Source of the DNA: Kluyvera sp046569695
GTDB taxonomy: Bacteria; Pseudomonadota; Gammaproteobacteria; Enterobacterales; Enterobacteriaceae
Assembly (NCBI RefSeq): GCF_046569695.1
Contig: NZ_JBKHUI010000003.1
Coordinates: forward strand, 124,001 to 188,000
DNA length: 64,000 nt
Direction of reading: 5' to 3'
A program made the translations under genes and the position numbers. Positions within the stretch are counted from its first letter, which is position 1; the number at the start of each line of letters is the position of its first letter. A model generated the notes under the pieces. That model made no database searches. It was given only the letters and a program-made list of their open reading frames with translations, and was not told the DNA's origin. Positions 52,210 through 61,796 of the stretch are shown here, piece by piece.

Positions 52210-53103
52210 ATGTCGCTACCGCCGCTATACGCCCTGCGTGCTTTTGAAGCCGCTGTTCGCTTAGGTTCTTTCAGCAAAGCCGCTGAACGACTCAACGTCA
52301 CGCCCGGCGCGGTAAGTCGTCATGTTCGCACCCTGGAGCAATGGTTCGACTGCGCGCTCTTTCAGCGCCACGGGCCGCGAGTCACCGTGACTGACGCCGG
52401 GCAAACGCTGGCGGCACAACTCGGTGAGGGCTTTCAAAGTCTGGAGCGGGCCTGCGAGGCGTTTGGCCGTCGTCGCCGCGAACTTCGCCTAAAAGCGCCG
52501 TCGACGCTGACCATGCGCTGGCTGCTGGCCGCGCTTTCGCCGCTGACTTCACCGCAAATTGCCCTCTCCAGCGTGTGGATGGATACCGATACGGTCGATT
52601 TCAGCCGTGAACCCTACGACTGCGCAATTTTACTGGGCAACGGCCAATTTGGCCCCGGAACGCAAAGCCAGCTGCTGTTTGAAGAGTGGCTGGTGCCTAT
52701 CTGTGCCCCCCAACTCACTGCGCAGGCCAGGGAAAATCTCGAACGCCGCGAGCTGATTCACCCCTCCCCGGATCGCCGTGACTGGCGGCGCTGGCTAAAA
52801 CGGACCGGGCAATTCCCGACGCTGAATACCGCACGCGGTAAGGTGTTCGATACCCTTGAGCAGGGCTATCTGGCGGCGATTGGCGGGCATGGGGTCGCCA
52901 TGGGCGATTTACTGTTGAGCCAGGAAGCGCTCGCCAGCGGGCTGCTGACGCTGCCGTTTAACGACGCCGTCGCCACCGGGGATGGTTACTGGCTGGTGTG
53001 GCCGCAGGGTTCGGCGCAATCGCAGGCGATTGAAAAGCTACATGAGCATTTAAAAAAGGCGATACCGCAGCCGGTACCGCCTTCTCTCAATATGCTGCGC
53101 TAA
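52210..53103 (+). CDS. LysR-family regulator of the adjacent exporter (GcvA-like)
   Basis: 297 residues: helix-turn-helix LGSFSKAAERLNVTPGAVSRHVRTLEQWF (about residues 18-46) and sensor domain. GcvA/AmpR-type N-terminus (LPPLYALRAFEAAVRLGS). Probably controls the LysE-family exporter transcribed in the opposite direction. Its stop is immediately beside the stop of the acid phosphatase. Confidence 0.82.
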   Translation: MSLPPLYALRAFEAAVRLGSFSKAAERLNVTPGAVSRHVRTLEQWFDCALFQRHGPRVTVTDAGQTLAAQLGEGFQSLERACEAFGRRRRELRLKAPSTLTMRWLLAALSPLTSPQIALSSVWMDTDTVDFSREPYDCAILLGNGQFGPGTQSQLLFEEWLVPICAPQLTAQARENLERRELIHPSPDRRDWRRWLKRTGQFPTLNTARGKVFDTLEQGYLAAIGGHGVAMGDLLLSQEALASGLLTLPFNDAVATGDGYWLVWPQGSAQSQAIEKLHEHLKKAIPQPVPPSLNMLR

Positions 53104-54375
53104 TCAGTGCGGTTTTTTCGCCATTTCATAGGCGGCAGGCAGGTTCAGACGCTGCCAGAACTGCTGGTCAGCGGTGGTGCCTGAAAGCGGATAGCCCGCC
53201 GGCAGCGCGCTTTTCACCATCAACGCACGACGCTGTGCAGCTGAGAGGTTCGGCAGCGCCGCTTCCAGCAGCACTTCAGCGCCCTGCGGCACCGTGATGC
53301 TCTGTTTTTCACCCTTCTGCTGCGGCAGGTCGTAGGTCATGGTGAAACGGTAGAAGTCACGCATCGCCGGGTCGCGGTACGGGTCATCTTTCCCCGCCGT
53401 TTTCGCACACTCGGCAAGCGTCGTGCCGCACTCTTTCTCCAGCGCCGCACGTAGCTGGTCGCGAGCTTCGTTAAACAGCGTGCGGTACTTCGCGTCGTTC
53501 AGGTAGTGGGCGACATTACGCTGCGCCACCATGCGGGAGCCCATCACATCCAGCGGGTAGTGCACGCCGAGCACGATACGCGAGTAGCCATAGCGCGCAC
53601 CGCGAGTGACCAGCGCGTCAAAACGCTCCGGGATCATCTCCGCCATCAGCAGCGCGTCGGTGTAGCCGGTATTGGTGTGTCCGCTTGGGAACGAGCCGCC
53701 GTCGGCGGTATACGGATGGTTATCTTTAATCACCACGTCGTCCGGTACCAGGTGAATGGTGTTACCCTGAATCAGGAACGGGCGCGGGTTATTAAAGTGT
53801 TTTTTCGCCGCGCTGGTGCTCACCTCGGAGGCTTTAATCAGCGCTGCGGCTTTGCTGAGTTCATCTTTGTCGTAGGCCGCGATAAACGCTTTGCCCAAAC
53901 GTGGCCCCATCGCATCGCTCAGGAAGTAGAGGTGGTTGATACCTTCCGCATCCGCCAGCGCCTGGTGGCGAGCGGTTTGGGTTGCATCACGGTTAATATC
54001 GGTCACCGTTGCCAGGTTCTGCTTCACCACCGTCTCCGGCAGAGTGCTAAACGCCGAGAGCAGCTCGATACCGGCCTGCTGATTAGCTTTAGTCTGGAAG
54101 TCATAGCCGCTGGCCTTGAGCCAGGCTTTATCGGCCTGCGTTTTGTTCTGTTTCGCTTTTTCCAGCTGATCGCGGGTGAGCGTCGACGCATCCCCTTTCA
54201 GCGCCGTACGCAGCGCCGTCAGCGATTGCCCTTCCAGCGCATCAAACGCCGGGCTGACCGCCGTTGGGGTAACGGTGGTGGCGATAGCTGCCGCCTGATT
54301 CACAGAAACGTCTTTTGCCAGTACCGGCATTGCCAGCGCCATCGCGGCGGCCAGCAGTGTGATTTGCAGTTTCAT
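53104..54375 (-). CDS. Class A-type periplasmic acid phosphatase (PAP2 family)
   Basis: 423 residues, with a signal peptide MKLQITLLAAAMALAMPVLA. The three-part phosphatase signature is complete: K-x6-RP at 191-199 (KKHFNNPRP), PSGH at 230-233 in GSFPSGHT and SR-x5-H-x3-D at 265-276 (SRIVLGVHYPLD). Longer than usual class A enzymes (about 250 residues) because of about 150 N-terminal residues. Probably removes phosphate from organic phosphates in the periplasm. The ATG at 54375 is chosen for the signal peptide; a TTATT-AAAGGAAA ribosome site precedes it. Confidence 0.88.
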   Translation of the reverse strand: MKLQITLLAAAMALAMPVLAKDVSVNQAAAIATTVTPTAVSPAFDALEGQSLTALRTALKGDASTLTRDQLEKAKQNKTQADKAWLKASGYDFQTKANQQAGIELLSAFSTLPETVVKQNLATVTDINRDATQTARHQALADAEGINHLYFLSDAMGPRLGKAFIAAYDKDELSKAAALIKASEVSTSAAKKHFNNPRPFLIQGNTIHLVPDDVVIKDNHPYTADGGSFPSGHTNTGYTDALLMAEMIPERFDALVTRGARYGYSRIVLGVHYPLDVMGSRMVAQRNVAHYLNDAKYRTLFNEARDQLRAALEKECGTTLAECAKTAGKDDPYRDPAMRDFYRFTMTYDLPQQKGEKQSITVPQGAEVLLEAALPNLSAAQRRALMVKSALPAGYPLSGTTADQQFWQRLNLPAAYEMAKKPH

Positions 54376-54431
54376 TATTTTCCTTTTATTCAAACAATTA
54401 CCTTGCCTGCCGTTGACGCTAAACCCGTGAC

Positions 54432-54449
54432 TTGACGTTTTTATGACAC
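54432..54449 (-). promoter_or_regulatory. Candidate PhoB box upstream of the acid phosphatase
   Basis: On the minus strand GTGTCAT-AAAA-ACGTCAA matches the Pho-box consensus CTGTCATAWAWCTGTCAY at about 14 of 18 positions. It is roughly 57-75 bases before the phosphatase ATG. Confidence 0.5.
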
Positions 54450-54568
54450 GTTCATGTTTTGCAACATTATTGCCACAAATAGAAACGACACCGCGCCACA
54501 GCGGTAATCTGCCCGGATCTGCGGTAAACTGTCAGCTATCTTGTTTAATTCCCGGAATATCCGCACCC

Positions 54569-55411
54569 ATGCTCAGTTATCGCCACAGCTTTCACGCAGG
54601 CAACCACGCCGACGTTTTAAAACACACCGTTCAGAGTCTGATCATTGAATCGCTGAAAGAGAAAGAGAAGCCGTTTCTCTATCTGGACACCCACGCCGGG
54701 GCAGGCCGCTATCAGCTGAGTGGCGAGCACGCCGAAAAAACCGGGGAATACCTGGAAGGGATTGCCCGCATCTGGCAGCAGGACGACCTGCCGGAAGAGC
54801 TGGTGCCGTATATCTCGGTGGTCAAACACTTCAACCGCACCGACCAGCTGCGCTACTACCCAGGCTCCCCACTGATTGCCCGCCAGCTGCTGCGCGAGCA
54901 GGACAGCCTGCAGATGACCGAGCTGCATCCAAGCGACTTCCCGCTGCTGCGCTCTGAATTCCAGAAAGATAACCGCGCCCGCGTTGACCGTGCCGACGGC
55001 TACCAGCAGCTGAAAGCCAAGCTGCCGCCGGTTTCTCGTCGCGGCCTGATCCTTATCGACCCGCCGTACGAAATTAAAACCGACTACCAGGCAGTGGTAA
55101 GCGGTATCAACGATGGCTACAAGCGTTTTGCCACCGGCACCTATGCCCTGTGGTATCCAGTGGTGCTGCGCCAGCAAATCAAGCGCATGATCCGTGACCT
55201 CGAAGAGACCGGCATCCGCAAAATTCTGCAAATTGAGCTGGCGGTACGCCCGGACAGCGATCAGCGCGGTATGACTGCCTCCGGCATGATTGTGATTAAC
55301 CCGCCGTGGAAGCTGGAAGCGCAGATGAACAACGTGCTGCCGTGGCTGCACAGCAAGCTGGTTCCAGCAGGTACCGGGCACACGCTGGTAAACTGGATCG
55401 TGCCGGAGTAA
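54569..55411 (+). CDS. rlmJ: 23S rRNA m6A2030 methyltransferase RlmJ
   Basis: 280-residue SAM-dependent adenine-N6 methyltransferase acting on A2030 of 23S rRNA. Begins MLSYRHSFHAGNHADVLKH; catalytic DPPY is in LILIDPPYEIKTDY. The ATG at 54569 matches E. coli; the open frame extends upstream across the intergenic region without coding features. Confidence 0.96.
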   Translation: MLSYRHSFHAGNHADVLKHTVQSLIIESLKEKEKPFLYLDTHAGAGRYQLSGEHAEKTGEYLEGIARIWQQDDLPEELVPYISVVKHFNRTDQLRYYPGSPLIARQLLREQDSLQMTELHPSDFPLLRSEFQKDNRARVDRADGYQQLKAKLPPVSRRGLILIDPPYEIKTDYQAVVSGINDGYKRFATGTYALWYPVVLRQQIKRMIRDLEETGIRKILQIELAVRPDSDQRGMTASGMIVINPPWKLEAQMNNVLPWLHSKLVPAGTGHTLVNWIVPE

Positions 55412-55515
55412 TCGCAGGCATCGGTGGAACCTATCAGTTTCAGGTATACAATCGCGAGTATTTTGGCGGGTAGCACGATGCTCACCCGCTCAACATTGAA
55501 CATTCAGGAGCGGCC

Positions 55516-56868
55516 ATGACCAAACATTATGACTACATCGCCATTGGCGGCGGCAGCGGCGGTATCGCCTCCATTAACCGCGCAGCCATGTATGGCCAGA
55601 AGTGCGCGTTAATCGAAGCCAAAGATCTCGGCGGTACCTGCGTGAACGTCGGCTGCGTGCCGAAAAAAGTGATGTGGCATGCCGCGCAGATCCGCGAAGC
55701 GATTCATATGTATGGCCCGGATTACGGTTTCGACACCACCATCAACAACTTCGATTGGGACAAGCTGGTTGCCAGCCGCACTGCCTATATCGACCGTATT
55801 CATACCTCTTACGATAACGTACTGGGTAAGAACAAGGTTGACGTAATCAAAGGCTTTGCACGCTTTGTTGACGCTAAAACCATCGAAGTGAACGGCGAGA
55901 CGATCACCGCCGATCATATCCTGATCGCGACAGGCGGCCGTCCAAGCCACCCGAATATTCCAGGCGTGGAATACGGTATCGACTCCGACGGTTTCTTCGA
56001 GCTGCCGGCGCTGCCGAAGCGCGTTGCCGTGGTGGGCGCAGGCTATATCGCCGTGGAACTGGCGGGTGTTATCAACGGTCTGGGTTCTGAAACCCACCTG
56101 TTCGTGCGTAAACACGCGCCGCTGCGCAGCTTCGACCCGTTAATCGTCGAGACACTCCTTGAGGTGATGAACGCCGAAGGCCCGCAGCTGCACACCAACG
56201 CCATTCCAAAAGCCGTGGTCAAGAATGCCGATGGCAGCCTGACTCTGGCGCTGGAAGATGGCCGCAGCCAGACCGTCGACTGCCTGATTTGGGCGATTGG
56301 TCGCGAACCGGCGAACGATAACTTCAATCTGGCGGCTACGGGCGTGAAAACCAACGATAAAGGCTACATCGTCGTTGATAAGTTCCAGAATACCAACGTT
56401 CCGGGCATTTATGCCGTAGGCGATAACACCGGTGCGGTAGAGCTGACTCCGGTGGCGGTGGCCGCAGGTCGTCGTCTCTCCGAGCGTCTGTTTAACAACA
56501 AACCGGATGAGCATCTGGACTACAGCAATATCCCGACCGTGGTCTTCAGCCACCCGCCAATCGGCACCGTAGGCTTAACCGAGCCGCAGGCGCGCGAGCA
56601 GTATGGCGACGATGCCGTGAAGGTCTATAAATCCTCCTTCACCGCGATGTATACCGCCGTAACCTCGCACCGCCAGCCGTGCCGTATGAAGCTGGTGTGC
56701 GTTGGCCCGGAAGAGAAGATCGTCGGTATCCACGGTATTGGCTTCGGCATGGATGAAATCCTGCAAGGCTTCGCCGTGGCGCTGAAAATGGGCGCAACCA
56801 AGAAGGACTTCGACAACACCGTGGCGATTCACCCTACGGCGGCGGAAGAGTTTGTCACCATGCGCTAA
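55516..56868 (+). CDS. gor: Glutathione reductase Gor
   Basis: 450-residue FAD flavoprotein that reduces oxidised glutathione with NADPH. FAD motif IGGGSGGIASINRA at the N-terminus, redox-active disulfide in GGTCVNVGCVPKKV (Cys42/Cys47), NADPH motif VVGAGYIAVELAG and the C-terminal catalytic HPTAAEE. CAGGAGCGGCC precedes the ATG. Its own terminator follows. Confidence 0.98.
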   Translation: MTKHYDYIAIGGGSGGIASINRAAMYGQKCALIEAKDLGGTCVNVGCVPKKVMWHAAQIREAIHMYGPDYGFDTTINNFDWDKLVASRTAYIDRIHTSYDNVLGKNKVDVIKGFARFVDAKTIEVNGETITADHILIATGGRPSHPNIPGVEYGIDSDGFFELPALPKRVAVVGAGYIAVELAGVINGLGSETHLFVRKHAPLRSFDPLIVETLLEVMNAEGPQLHTNAIPKAVVKNADGSLTLALEDGRSQTVDCLIWAIGREPANDNFNLAATGVKTNDKGYIVVDKFQNTNVPGIYAVGDNTGAVELTPVAVAAGRRLSERLFNNKPDEHLDYSNIPTVVFSHPPIGTVGLTEPQAREQYGDDAVKVYKSSFTAMYTAVTSHRQPCRMKLVCVGPEEKIVGIHGIGFGMDEILQGFAVALKMGATKKDFDNTVAIHPTAAEEFVTMR

Positions 56869-56887
56869 GCCGCATTGCCTGAACGAC

Positions 56888-56917
56888 AAAAAGCCAGACG
56901 GATGTCTGGCTTTTTTT
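56888..56917 (+). terminator. Terminator after gor
   Basis: AAGCCAGAC (56891-56899) pairs with GTCTGGCTT (56904-56912) around GGAT, followed by TTTTT. A REP half-unit (GTAGCCCGGCCAAGCGAAGC) follows at about 56951. Confidence 0.92.
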
Positions 56918-56992
56918 ATGGACGTTTCCCGTGGTTTGGCACGAAACAATGTAGCCCGGCCAAGCGAAGCGCCGCCGGGACTGCACCGCCGT

Positions 56993-57733
56993 CTAAAACC
57001 GCCAACTCACCCCAGTCAGCACGATAAAACTCCCATCACGATCGACCATCGGGCTATTTTTAATCTCATCCGGCAGCACGCTATAGCTCGCGTTTGCCGT
57101 CAGCATCAGGTTGTTGGTCAGCGGGTATTTCATCGTCAACCCAACGTACGGCATCCAGCTGCTGCCCGGCGACCATTGCGCTAAGCCACTGCGACGAGAC
57201 TCCGCACCCGACACACCGTAGTAATACCGGTTGAAGCTATCGTCATAGTAATACACCCCCAGCACAGGGATAATCGCCATCCTGCCCATCGGCAGCACGC
57301 GGAAATAGGAGAGTTCGCCGACCCAGCCGTTGCTGTTATCCAGAATATCCGCCGCCGCCGAAACCTTCAGACTGCCCCACTTTTCATGGTGATACCACGC
57401 CGCACCAGCCATTGCGGTGCTATTGCGCTTATCCAGTTGCTTCATGGCGCTGTCGTCATTATCCGACGGATCGAAGGTCAGCGGCAGCCAGGAAGCCGTC
57501 AGGCTGACTTCATCGCGCTTATTTTTAAATAATGCGTAGCCTAGCGTGGTCTGACGAATATAAAACGAATCACCTTCATAATTAACGATAGGCACCGCGT
57601 GAGTAGTTTCATTATATCCGCGATAAATAGACTCATTAAATACCGCCCCCGCCCCAACTGATAGCGCCGCCGATGATGCACCTGAAATAAAAGATAGCGA
57701 TAAAAGTAGCGCAACATTACGCTTAATTGACAT
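56993..57733 (-). CDS. MipA/OmpV-family outer membrane protein (YiaT-like)
   Basis: 246 residues, signal peptide near residues 1-22 (MSIKRNVALLLSLSFISGAS), then alternating beta strands of an outer membrane barrel ending in WRF, the typical C-terminal aromatic. Close in length and sequence to E. coli YiaT (YRGYNE, SAAADILDNSNGWVGELS, YYGVSGAESRRSGLA). Role unknown; MipA proteins are scaffolds for murein enzymes and OmpV-type proteins are porins. Divergent from a LysR gene. Confidence 0.85.
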   Translation of the reverse strand: MSIKRNVALLLSLSFISGASSAALSVGAGAVFNESIYRGYNETTHAVPIVNYEGDSFYIRQTTLGYALFKNKRDEVSLTASWLPLTFDPSDNDDSAMKQLDKRNSTAMAGAAWYHHEKWGSLKVSAAADILDNSNGWVGELSYFRVLPMGRMAIIPVLGVYYYDDSFNRYYYGVSGAESRRSGLAQWSPGSSWMPYVGLTMKYPLTNNLMLTANASYSVLPDEIKNSPMVDRDGSFIVLTGVSWRF

Positions 57734-57851
57734 TCCCGTTGTTCCAACCTAATATAATATCCTGATGCCAAATATGATAATGTTCGTATTAATATTGATG
57801 CAATCGCAATATTTATATAGATCTATATCAATTTATATATAGAGCCGGGCA

Positions 57852-58796
57852 ATGAAGAAACTTCAGATTAAGCCTCAGGAATTAAAAATAATATCGGTGG
57901 TGGCCGCCAGCGAAAATATCAGCCACGCCGCCACCGTGCTGGGCATGGCGCAGGCCAACGTCAGCCGCTACCTCTCTGATGTTGAAGCAAAAGTGGGGCT
58001 TAAAATCTTTGAGCGCACCTCACGTAAGCTCACGCTGACCCGCTTTGGTGAGTCGCTGCTTCCCTACGTTAACGATCTGTTGGAAAAAGAAAACCAGCTT
58101 AATAATTTCGTGGCTGACTATAAGCATGAGAAAAATGGCCGCGTCACAATTTACTCACCGACAATGATTAACGCCTACCTGGCACGTAACGTGGTAAATA
58201 CCATAAAAGATATCGGCAATATCAGCTTATATTTGAAAACGTTCAATCTGGAACGAAAATCATTTTATGAAGGTTCCGAATTCCCCGATGATTGCGACAT
58301 TTTAATTTCCTGCGTTCAGCCAAAAAATGAATCCTTAGTGGCGAGTTTTATCGCGAAATATGCGGTCAGCGCCTACGCCAGCACCCAGTATCTGATGGAA
58401 CACCCAATCACCTCGCCGGACGACCTCGACAAGCACTCCTGCATTCTGATGGATTCGATGCTGATTAATGACGCCAATATCTGGCGCTTTAGCCTCGCCG
58501 GAAGCCAGGAGATTCGCGACTTTCGCGTCACCGGCAACTATATCTGTGATAACACGCAGTCGGCGCTGGAACTGGCGCGCAACGGGCTTGGGATTGTTTT
58601 TGCGCCGAAAAGTAGCGTACAGGCCGATATTCAATCCGGGGTACTCGCCCCCTGCTTCGCCGAACAGTACGAATGGTGGCTCGATCTGGTGGCTATCTAC
58701 CGCAAACGTGAATACCAGCCGTGGCGAGTGCAGTTTATTCTGGATGAGGTTCTGGAGGAGCTTCGTCGTCAGGTGGCGCTGCCACGACAGGGATAA
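57852..58796 (+). CDS. LysR-family regulator beside the YiaT-like gene
   Basis: 314 residues, helix-turn-helix ISHAATVLGMAQANVSRYLSDVE (about residues 24-46), sensor domain after. The AT-rich 118-base divergent gap with the MipA/OmpV gene is likely its operator. In E. coli yiaT is also next to a LysR gene (yiaU); orthology is not certain. Confidence 0.8.
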   Translation: MKKLQIKPQELKIISVVAASENISHAATVLGMAQANVSRYLSDVEAKVGLKIFERTSRKLTLTRFGESLLPYVNDLLEKENQLNNFVADYKHEKNGRVTIYSPTMINAYLARNVVNTIKDIGNISLYLKTFNLERKSFYEGSEFPDDCDILISCVQPKNESLVASFIAKYAVSAYASTQYLMEHPITSPDDLDKHSCILMDSMLINDANIWRFSLAGSQEIRDFRVTGNYICDNTQSALELARNGLGIVFAPKSSVQADIQSGVLAPCFAEQYEWWLDLVAIYRKREYQPWRVQFILDEVLEELRRQVALPRQG

Positions 58797-58877
58797 ACCG
58801 CTCGTTTTAAGGCGGTTCAAGAACCCTCTACATCTACGCCGCCGAAAAATGGCGGTCGTCGAAACGACTTATTTGTG

Positions 58878-58896
58878 ATAAATAATAATTATTCTC
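58878..58896 (+). promoter_or_regulatory. Candidate Fur box upstream of the YncE-like gene
   Basis: The 19-mer at 58878-58896 matches the Fur consensus at 13 of 19 positions, centred on TAATTATT within AATAATAATTATTCTCATTC. It is about 70-90 bases before the YncE-like start. yncE is Fur-regulated in E. coli. Confidence 0.55.
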
Positions 58897-58966
58897 ATTC
58901 TTATTAAAAGATCCCACCGTCGCTCTACCACGGTCGGGAACCGTTTATCCCATGATGGAGTTTCGA

Positions 58967-60055
58967 ATGGTATCGTTATTCAGCCCGCGTAAAACGGCGC
59001 TCTGCGCCGCGCTTGTCGCCGCTTTTACCCTTCCTGCACTGCCCGCCCTCGCCGAAAATGCGCAGCCTGCCGAAAGCGCCGCCGCGCTGAAAACAGCCGC
59101 TTCCGTCACTCAGCATGAGCTGGGCGATGGTCTGTACGAAATGGCGCTGTTCTCCGGCGAGAAATCGCTGTTTGTTGCCAGCGCGCAGAGCTTTAAAGAT
59201 GTCAACGGCGGCGTGATTTACCGCCTCGACCCCACCACCCTTGCCGTCACGGGGACCACCCATACCGACCTGAAAAACTTTGGTACGGCGGTCGATGACG
59301 ATGGCAAAACGTTTTACGTCACCAACTCGCTGGATGGTGGCGTGTCAAAAGTAGAAGCTAAAAGCGGTAAGGTACTGCAGCGCCTGACGCTGGATGGAAA
59401 AGGCAAAGACGGCAACCCGGCGGGCGCACGTGAAGTGTTGTTCCATAACGGCCTGCTGTTTATCGGCCGTGTCGCCGATCCGGGCTTTATCTCGGTGGTA
59501 GATGCCAAAACCATGACCCAGAAGGCGCGTATTGATAACGCGGGCAAATGGGTTACCGGCATCATCTACTCACCGGTAACGAAGCGTATTTATGCCACCA
59601 ATGGCGCTGGCGAAGTGCTGGTTATCAACCCGCAAAGCTATAAGATTGAGCAGCGCTGGACGCCGGGCGATGGCAAAGAGTACCTGCTGCTGAATATGGC
59701 GGAAGACCCAAAAACCGGACGTCTGTTCGTTACTGACGATTCGAAAGCCAAAACCACGCTGGTGTTTGATGAGCACACCGGTAAGGTCATTAAACGCATT
59801 GAGGGCGACGCGCTGGGGATCAAGTTTGACGCGAAGCGCAATGAGATTTTCATCAGCCAGCGTGAGTCGAAGAAGGTGCTGCGCCTGGATGCCACTAGCT
59901 ATGCCGTGAAGCAGAGCTGGGACTTCACCACTCACCCAAACAGCCTGCTGCTCTCCGATGATGGCAACACGCTGTACGTCACGCTGAAGCAAGACTTTAA
60001 TAAAGACTACTCGACGAAGGGGCCGGATAGCGTAGCGCGTATCGCGCTGAACTAG
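58967..60055 (+). CDS. YncE-family periplasmic beta-propeller protein
   Basis: About 362 residues. Signal peptide (MVSLFSPRKTALCAALVAAF, cleavage after residue 29, PALA|ENAQ) then a seven-bladed beta-propeller, with YVTNSLDGGVSKVEAKSGK and LYVTLKQD repeats. Function unknown; E. coli YncE binds DNA in vitro and is iron-regulated. Start at 58967 preferred because GGAG is six bases upstream; an ATG at 58952 is also open. Unlike E. coli there is no adjacent TonB-dependent receptor. Confidence 0.85.
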   Translation: MVSLFSPRKTALCAALVAAFTLPALPALAENAQPAESAAALKTAASVTQHELGDGLYEMALFSGEKSLFVASAQSFKDVNGGVIYRLDPTTLAVTGTTHTDLKNFGTAVDDDGKTFYVTNSLDGGVSKVEAKSGKVLQRLTLDGKGKDGNPAGAREVLFHNGLLFIGRVADPGFISVVDAKTMTQKARIDNAGKWVTGIIYSPVTKRIYATNGAGEVLVINPQSYKIEQRWTPGDGKEYLLLNMAEDPKTGRLFVTDDSKAKTTLVFDEHTGKVIKRIEGDALGIKFDAKRNEIFISQRESKKVLRLDATSYAVKQSWDFTTHPNSLLLSDDGNTLYVTLKQDFNKDYSTKGPDSVARIALN

Positions 60056-60429
60056 TCTGGCCTACGGGTCCATCCAGCACGGTGCAACATCGTGCTGGAT
60101 GGCGTTTCGCTCACCCGGCCTACATTATTTACGCTTTAGAAACATGTGTTTATTATTCGCTTTCTTTTATACCGCTTTTTTACCCGGCCATCACCGCCAG
60201 GATAATAACCCACTAAAATAATCATCATTGATTATTTTTATAACCCATTATGGGCATTCAGTTAATACTTTATTATTGATGATTATTGCTATGCCGATCA
60301 TATCTGAAGTATGTTATTTTGTGAGTGCAATTAATTAAACAATTCGGTCTTTTTTATTAAACAATCCGGTATATACAGCGTCATGCCCCCTCCGTATAAT
60401 TTCGCGCTGTCGTACATTAAGGTTAAGTT
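60056..60429. other. Intergenic region with hairpin and AT-rich segment
   Basis: 374 bases without a gene. Near 60070-60110 lies a hairpin CCATCCAGCACGG...CATCGTGCTGGATGG framed by GGCCTACGGG and CCCGGCCTAC, REP-like. The rest is AT-rich, likely holding the promoter of the following LysR gene. Confidence 0.5.
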
Positions 60430-61317
60430 ATGCTCAAGCACGTTCAGGATATGGCGCTTTTTGCGCTTCTCGTAGAAAACGGTTCGTTTACCAAAACCGC
60501 CGCTGAACTGGGTATGACAAAGTCGCGTATCAGCCAGCGAATTAGTGCTCTTGAGGAGTATCTCAACGTCAGATTACTGAATCGCACGACGCGAAAAATA
60601 TCGCTGACCGCCGACGGTGAGCGCTACCTGGCCTACTGCCATGAAGTGGTGGATGCCAGCGTACGCGGCGATAAAACGGTACAGGCGCTGCATAATCAGA
60701 CCGGCGGGAAACTGAAGATTATTGCCCCGCCGGGATTTATGGCGAGTATTTTACCCGCCGTGCACCATCAGTTTCTGCAAACGCATGCCAATATTGAGCT
60801 ACAGCTAATTACCGCAGACTCTTTCTATGGCAACGTTGGCAGTGAGTTTGACGTGGCGTACCGTATCGGTAAGCCTTCTGATGACACCTGTATTGGCCGC
60901 TTCCTCGGGACGTTTAACCGTTTTATCGTCTGTACGCCGCAGTATCAGGCCGCGCACGATATTCAGCACCCTGAAGCGCTGCAATCCTGTGAACTGATTA
61001 CGCACCAGACCTGGAAAAGCATTGCCCTGTTCCAGCACGATGCATCTTATGAACTCACGATGCCGTTGCGCCATACCAGCGACAATCTGACCTACATTTT
61101 GCAGCAAACGCTGCAGGGAACCGGGGTAGCAATTTTACCCGAATATATTGTTAAGCCATATTTGCAAAACACCCAACTGGTGACGCTATTACCGCAATGG
61201 GATGTTCAGAAAATAGATCTCTGGATGATCTACCAGAGCAAAACGCATAACCCTGCGGTGCTTCGCGACTATATCAACTTTGTGACCCAGTATAACGTGA
61301 TACAAAATGCCATGTAG
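60430..61317 (+). CDS. LysR-family transcriptional regulator
   Basis: 295 residues: helix-turn-helix GSFTKTAAELGMTKSRISQRISALEEYL (about residues 18-45), a CRG/DmlR-like N-terminus (MLKHVQDMALFALLVENGSF) and sensor domain. Target unknown; it lies 56 bases upstream of, and in the same direction as, the unknown gene and bestrophin gene. Confidence 0.8.
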   Translation: MLKHVQDMALFALLVENGSFTKTAAELGMTKSRISQRISALEEYLNVRLLNRTTRKISLTADGERYLAYCHEVVDASVRGDKTVQALHNQTGGKLKIIAPPGFMASILPAVHHQFLQTHANIELQLITADSFYGNVGSEFDVAYRIGKPSDDTCIGRFLGTFNRFIVCTPQYQAAHDIQHPEALQSCELITHQTWKSIALFQHDASYELTMPLRHTSDNLTYILQQTLQGTGVAILPEYIVKPYLQNTQLVTLLPQWDVQKIDLWMIYQSKTHNPAVLRDYINFVTQYNVIQNAM

Positions 61318-61373
61318 TTTCTCGTGGCGATATTAACTATTTTTCCAACCACTCATCTCGATAAGTTAAGATA

Positions 61374-61793
61374 ATGACTATTTGTACTATTTCGCCAGAA
61401 GAAAAATCGCTGCTCATTTTTAATCAGAAAAATAAAATGGATAAATACTGGAATATCTATTCCATGGAGCTTATCACGCAAATCACCACGACCGGGCGGC
61501 AGTATCATCACTATATTCAGCCGAGCGAAAAAGGCCGTCTCTGCGTGTGCGTTTTCGATGGCGTCTACATCAATATTATTCGCACACGCCTTTTTGGCGA
61601 AATCGAGATCCATTTCGACGTGGAATCCGCCGAACTTGGCCGCATTGAACTTCCATCCGCCTGTATCGACATGCAGGGTAACCTGGACCGCCACATTTCC
61701 CTTAATGACAAAGCCAGCGTGTTTGTCCATTACCTGGAGCGCCTGCAGGTGGTTTACGACTCTATTTTAGCGCTGTCCCCAGAGAAGGCGTAA
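61374..61793 (+). CDS. Hypothetical protein paired with a bestrophin-type channel
   Basis: 139 residues, no signal peptide or membrane segment visible. Sequence is unfamiliar; it contains a Tyr-rich segment (KYWNIYSMEL) and several beta-type stretches (GRLCVCVFDGVYINIIRTR). Three bases separate it from the bestrophin gene, so the two should be cotranslated. Start at 61374 is weakly supported by a ribosome site; an ATG at 61437 is an alternative. Function unknown. Confidence 0.6.
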   Translation: MTICTISPEEKSLLIFNQKNKMDKYWNIYSMELITQITTTGRQYHHYIQPSEKGRLCVCVFDGVYINIIRTRLFGEIEIHFDVESAELGRIELPSACIDMQGNLDRHISLNDKASVFVHYLERLQVVYDSILALSPEKA

Positions 61794-61796
61794 ACC

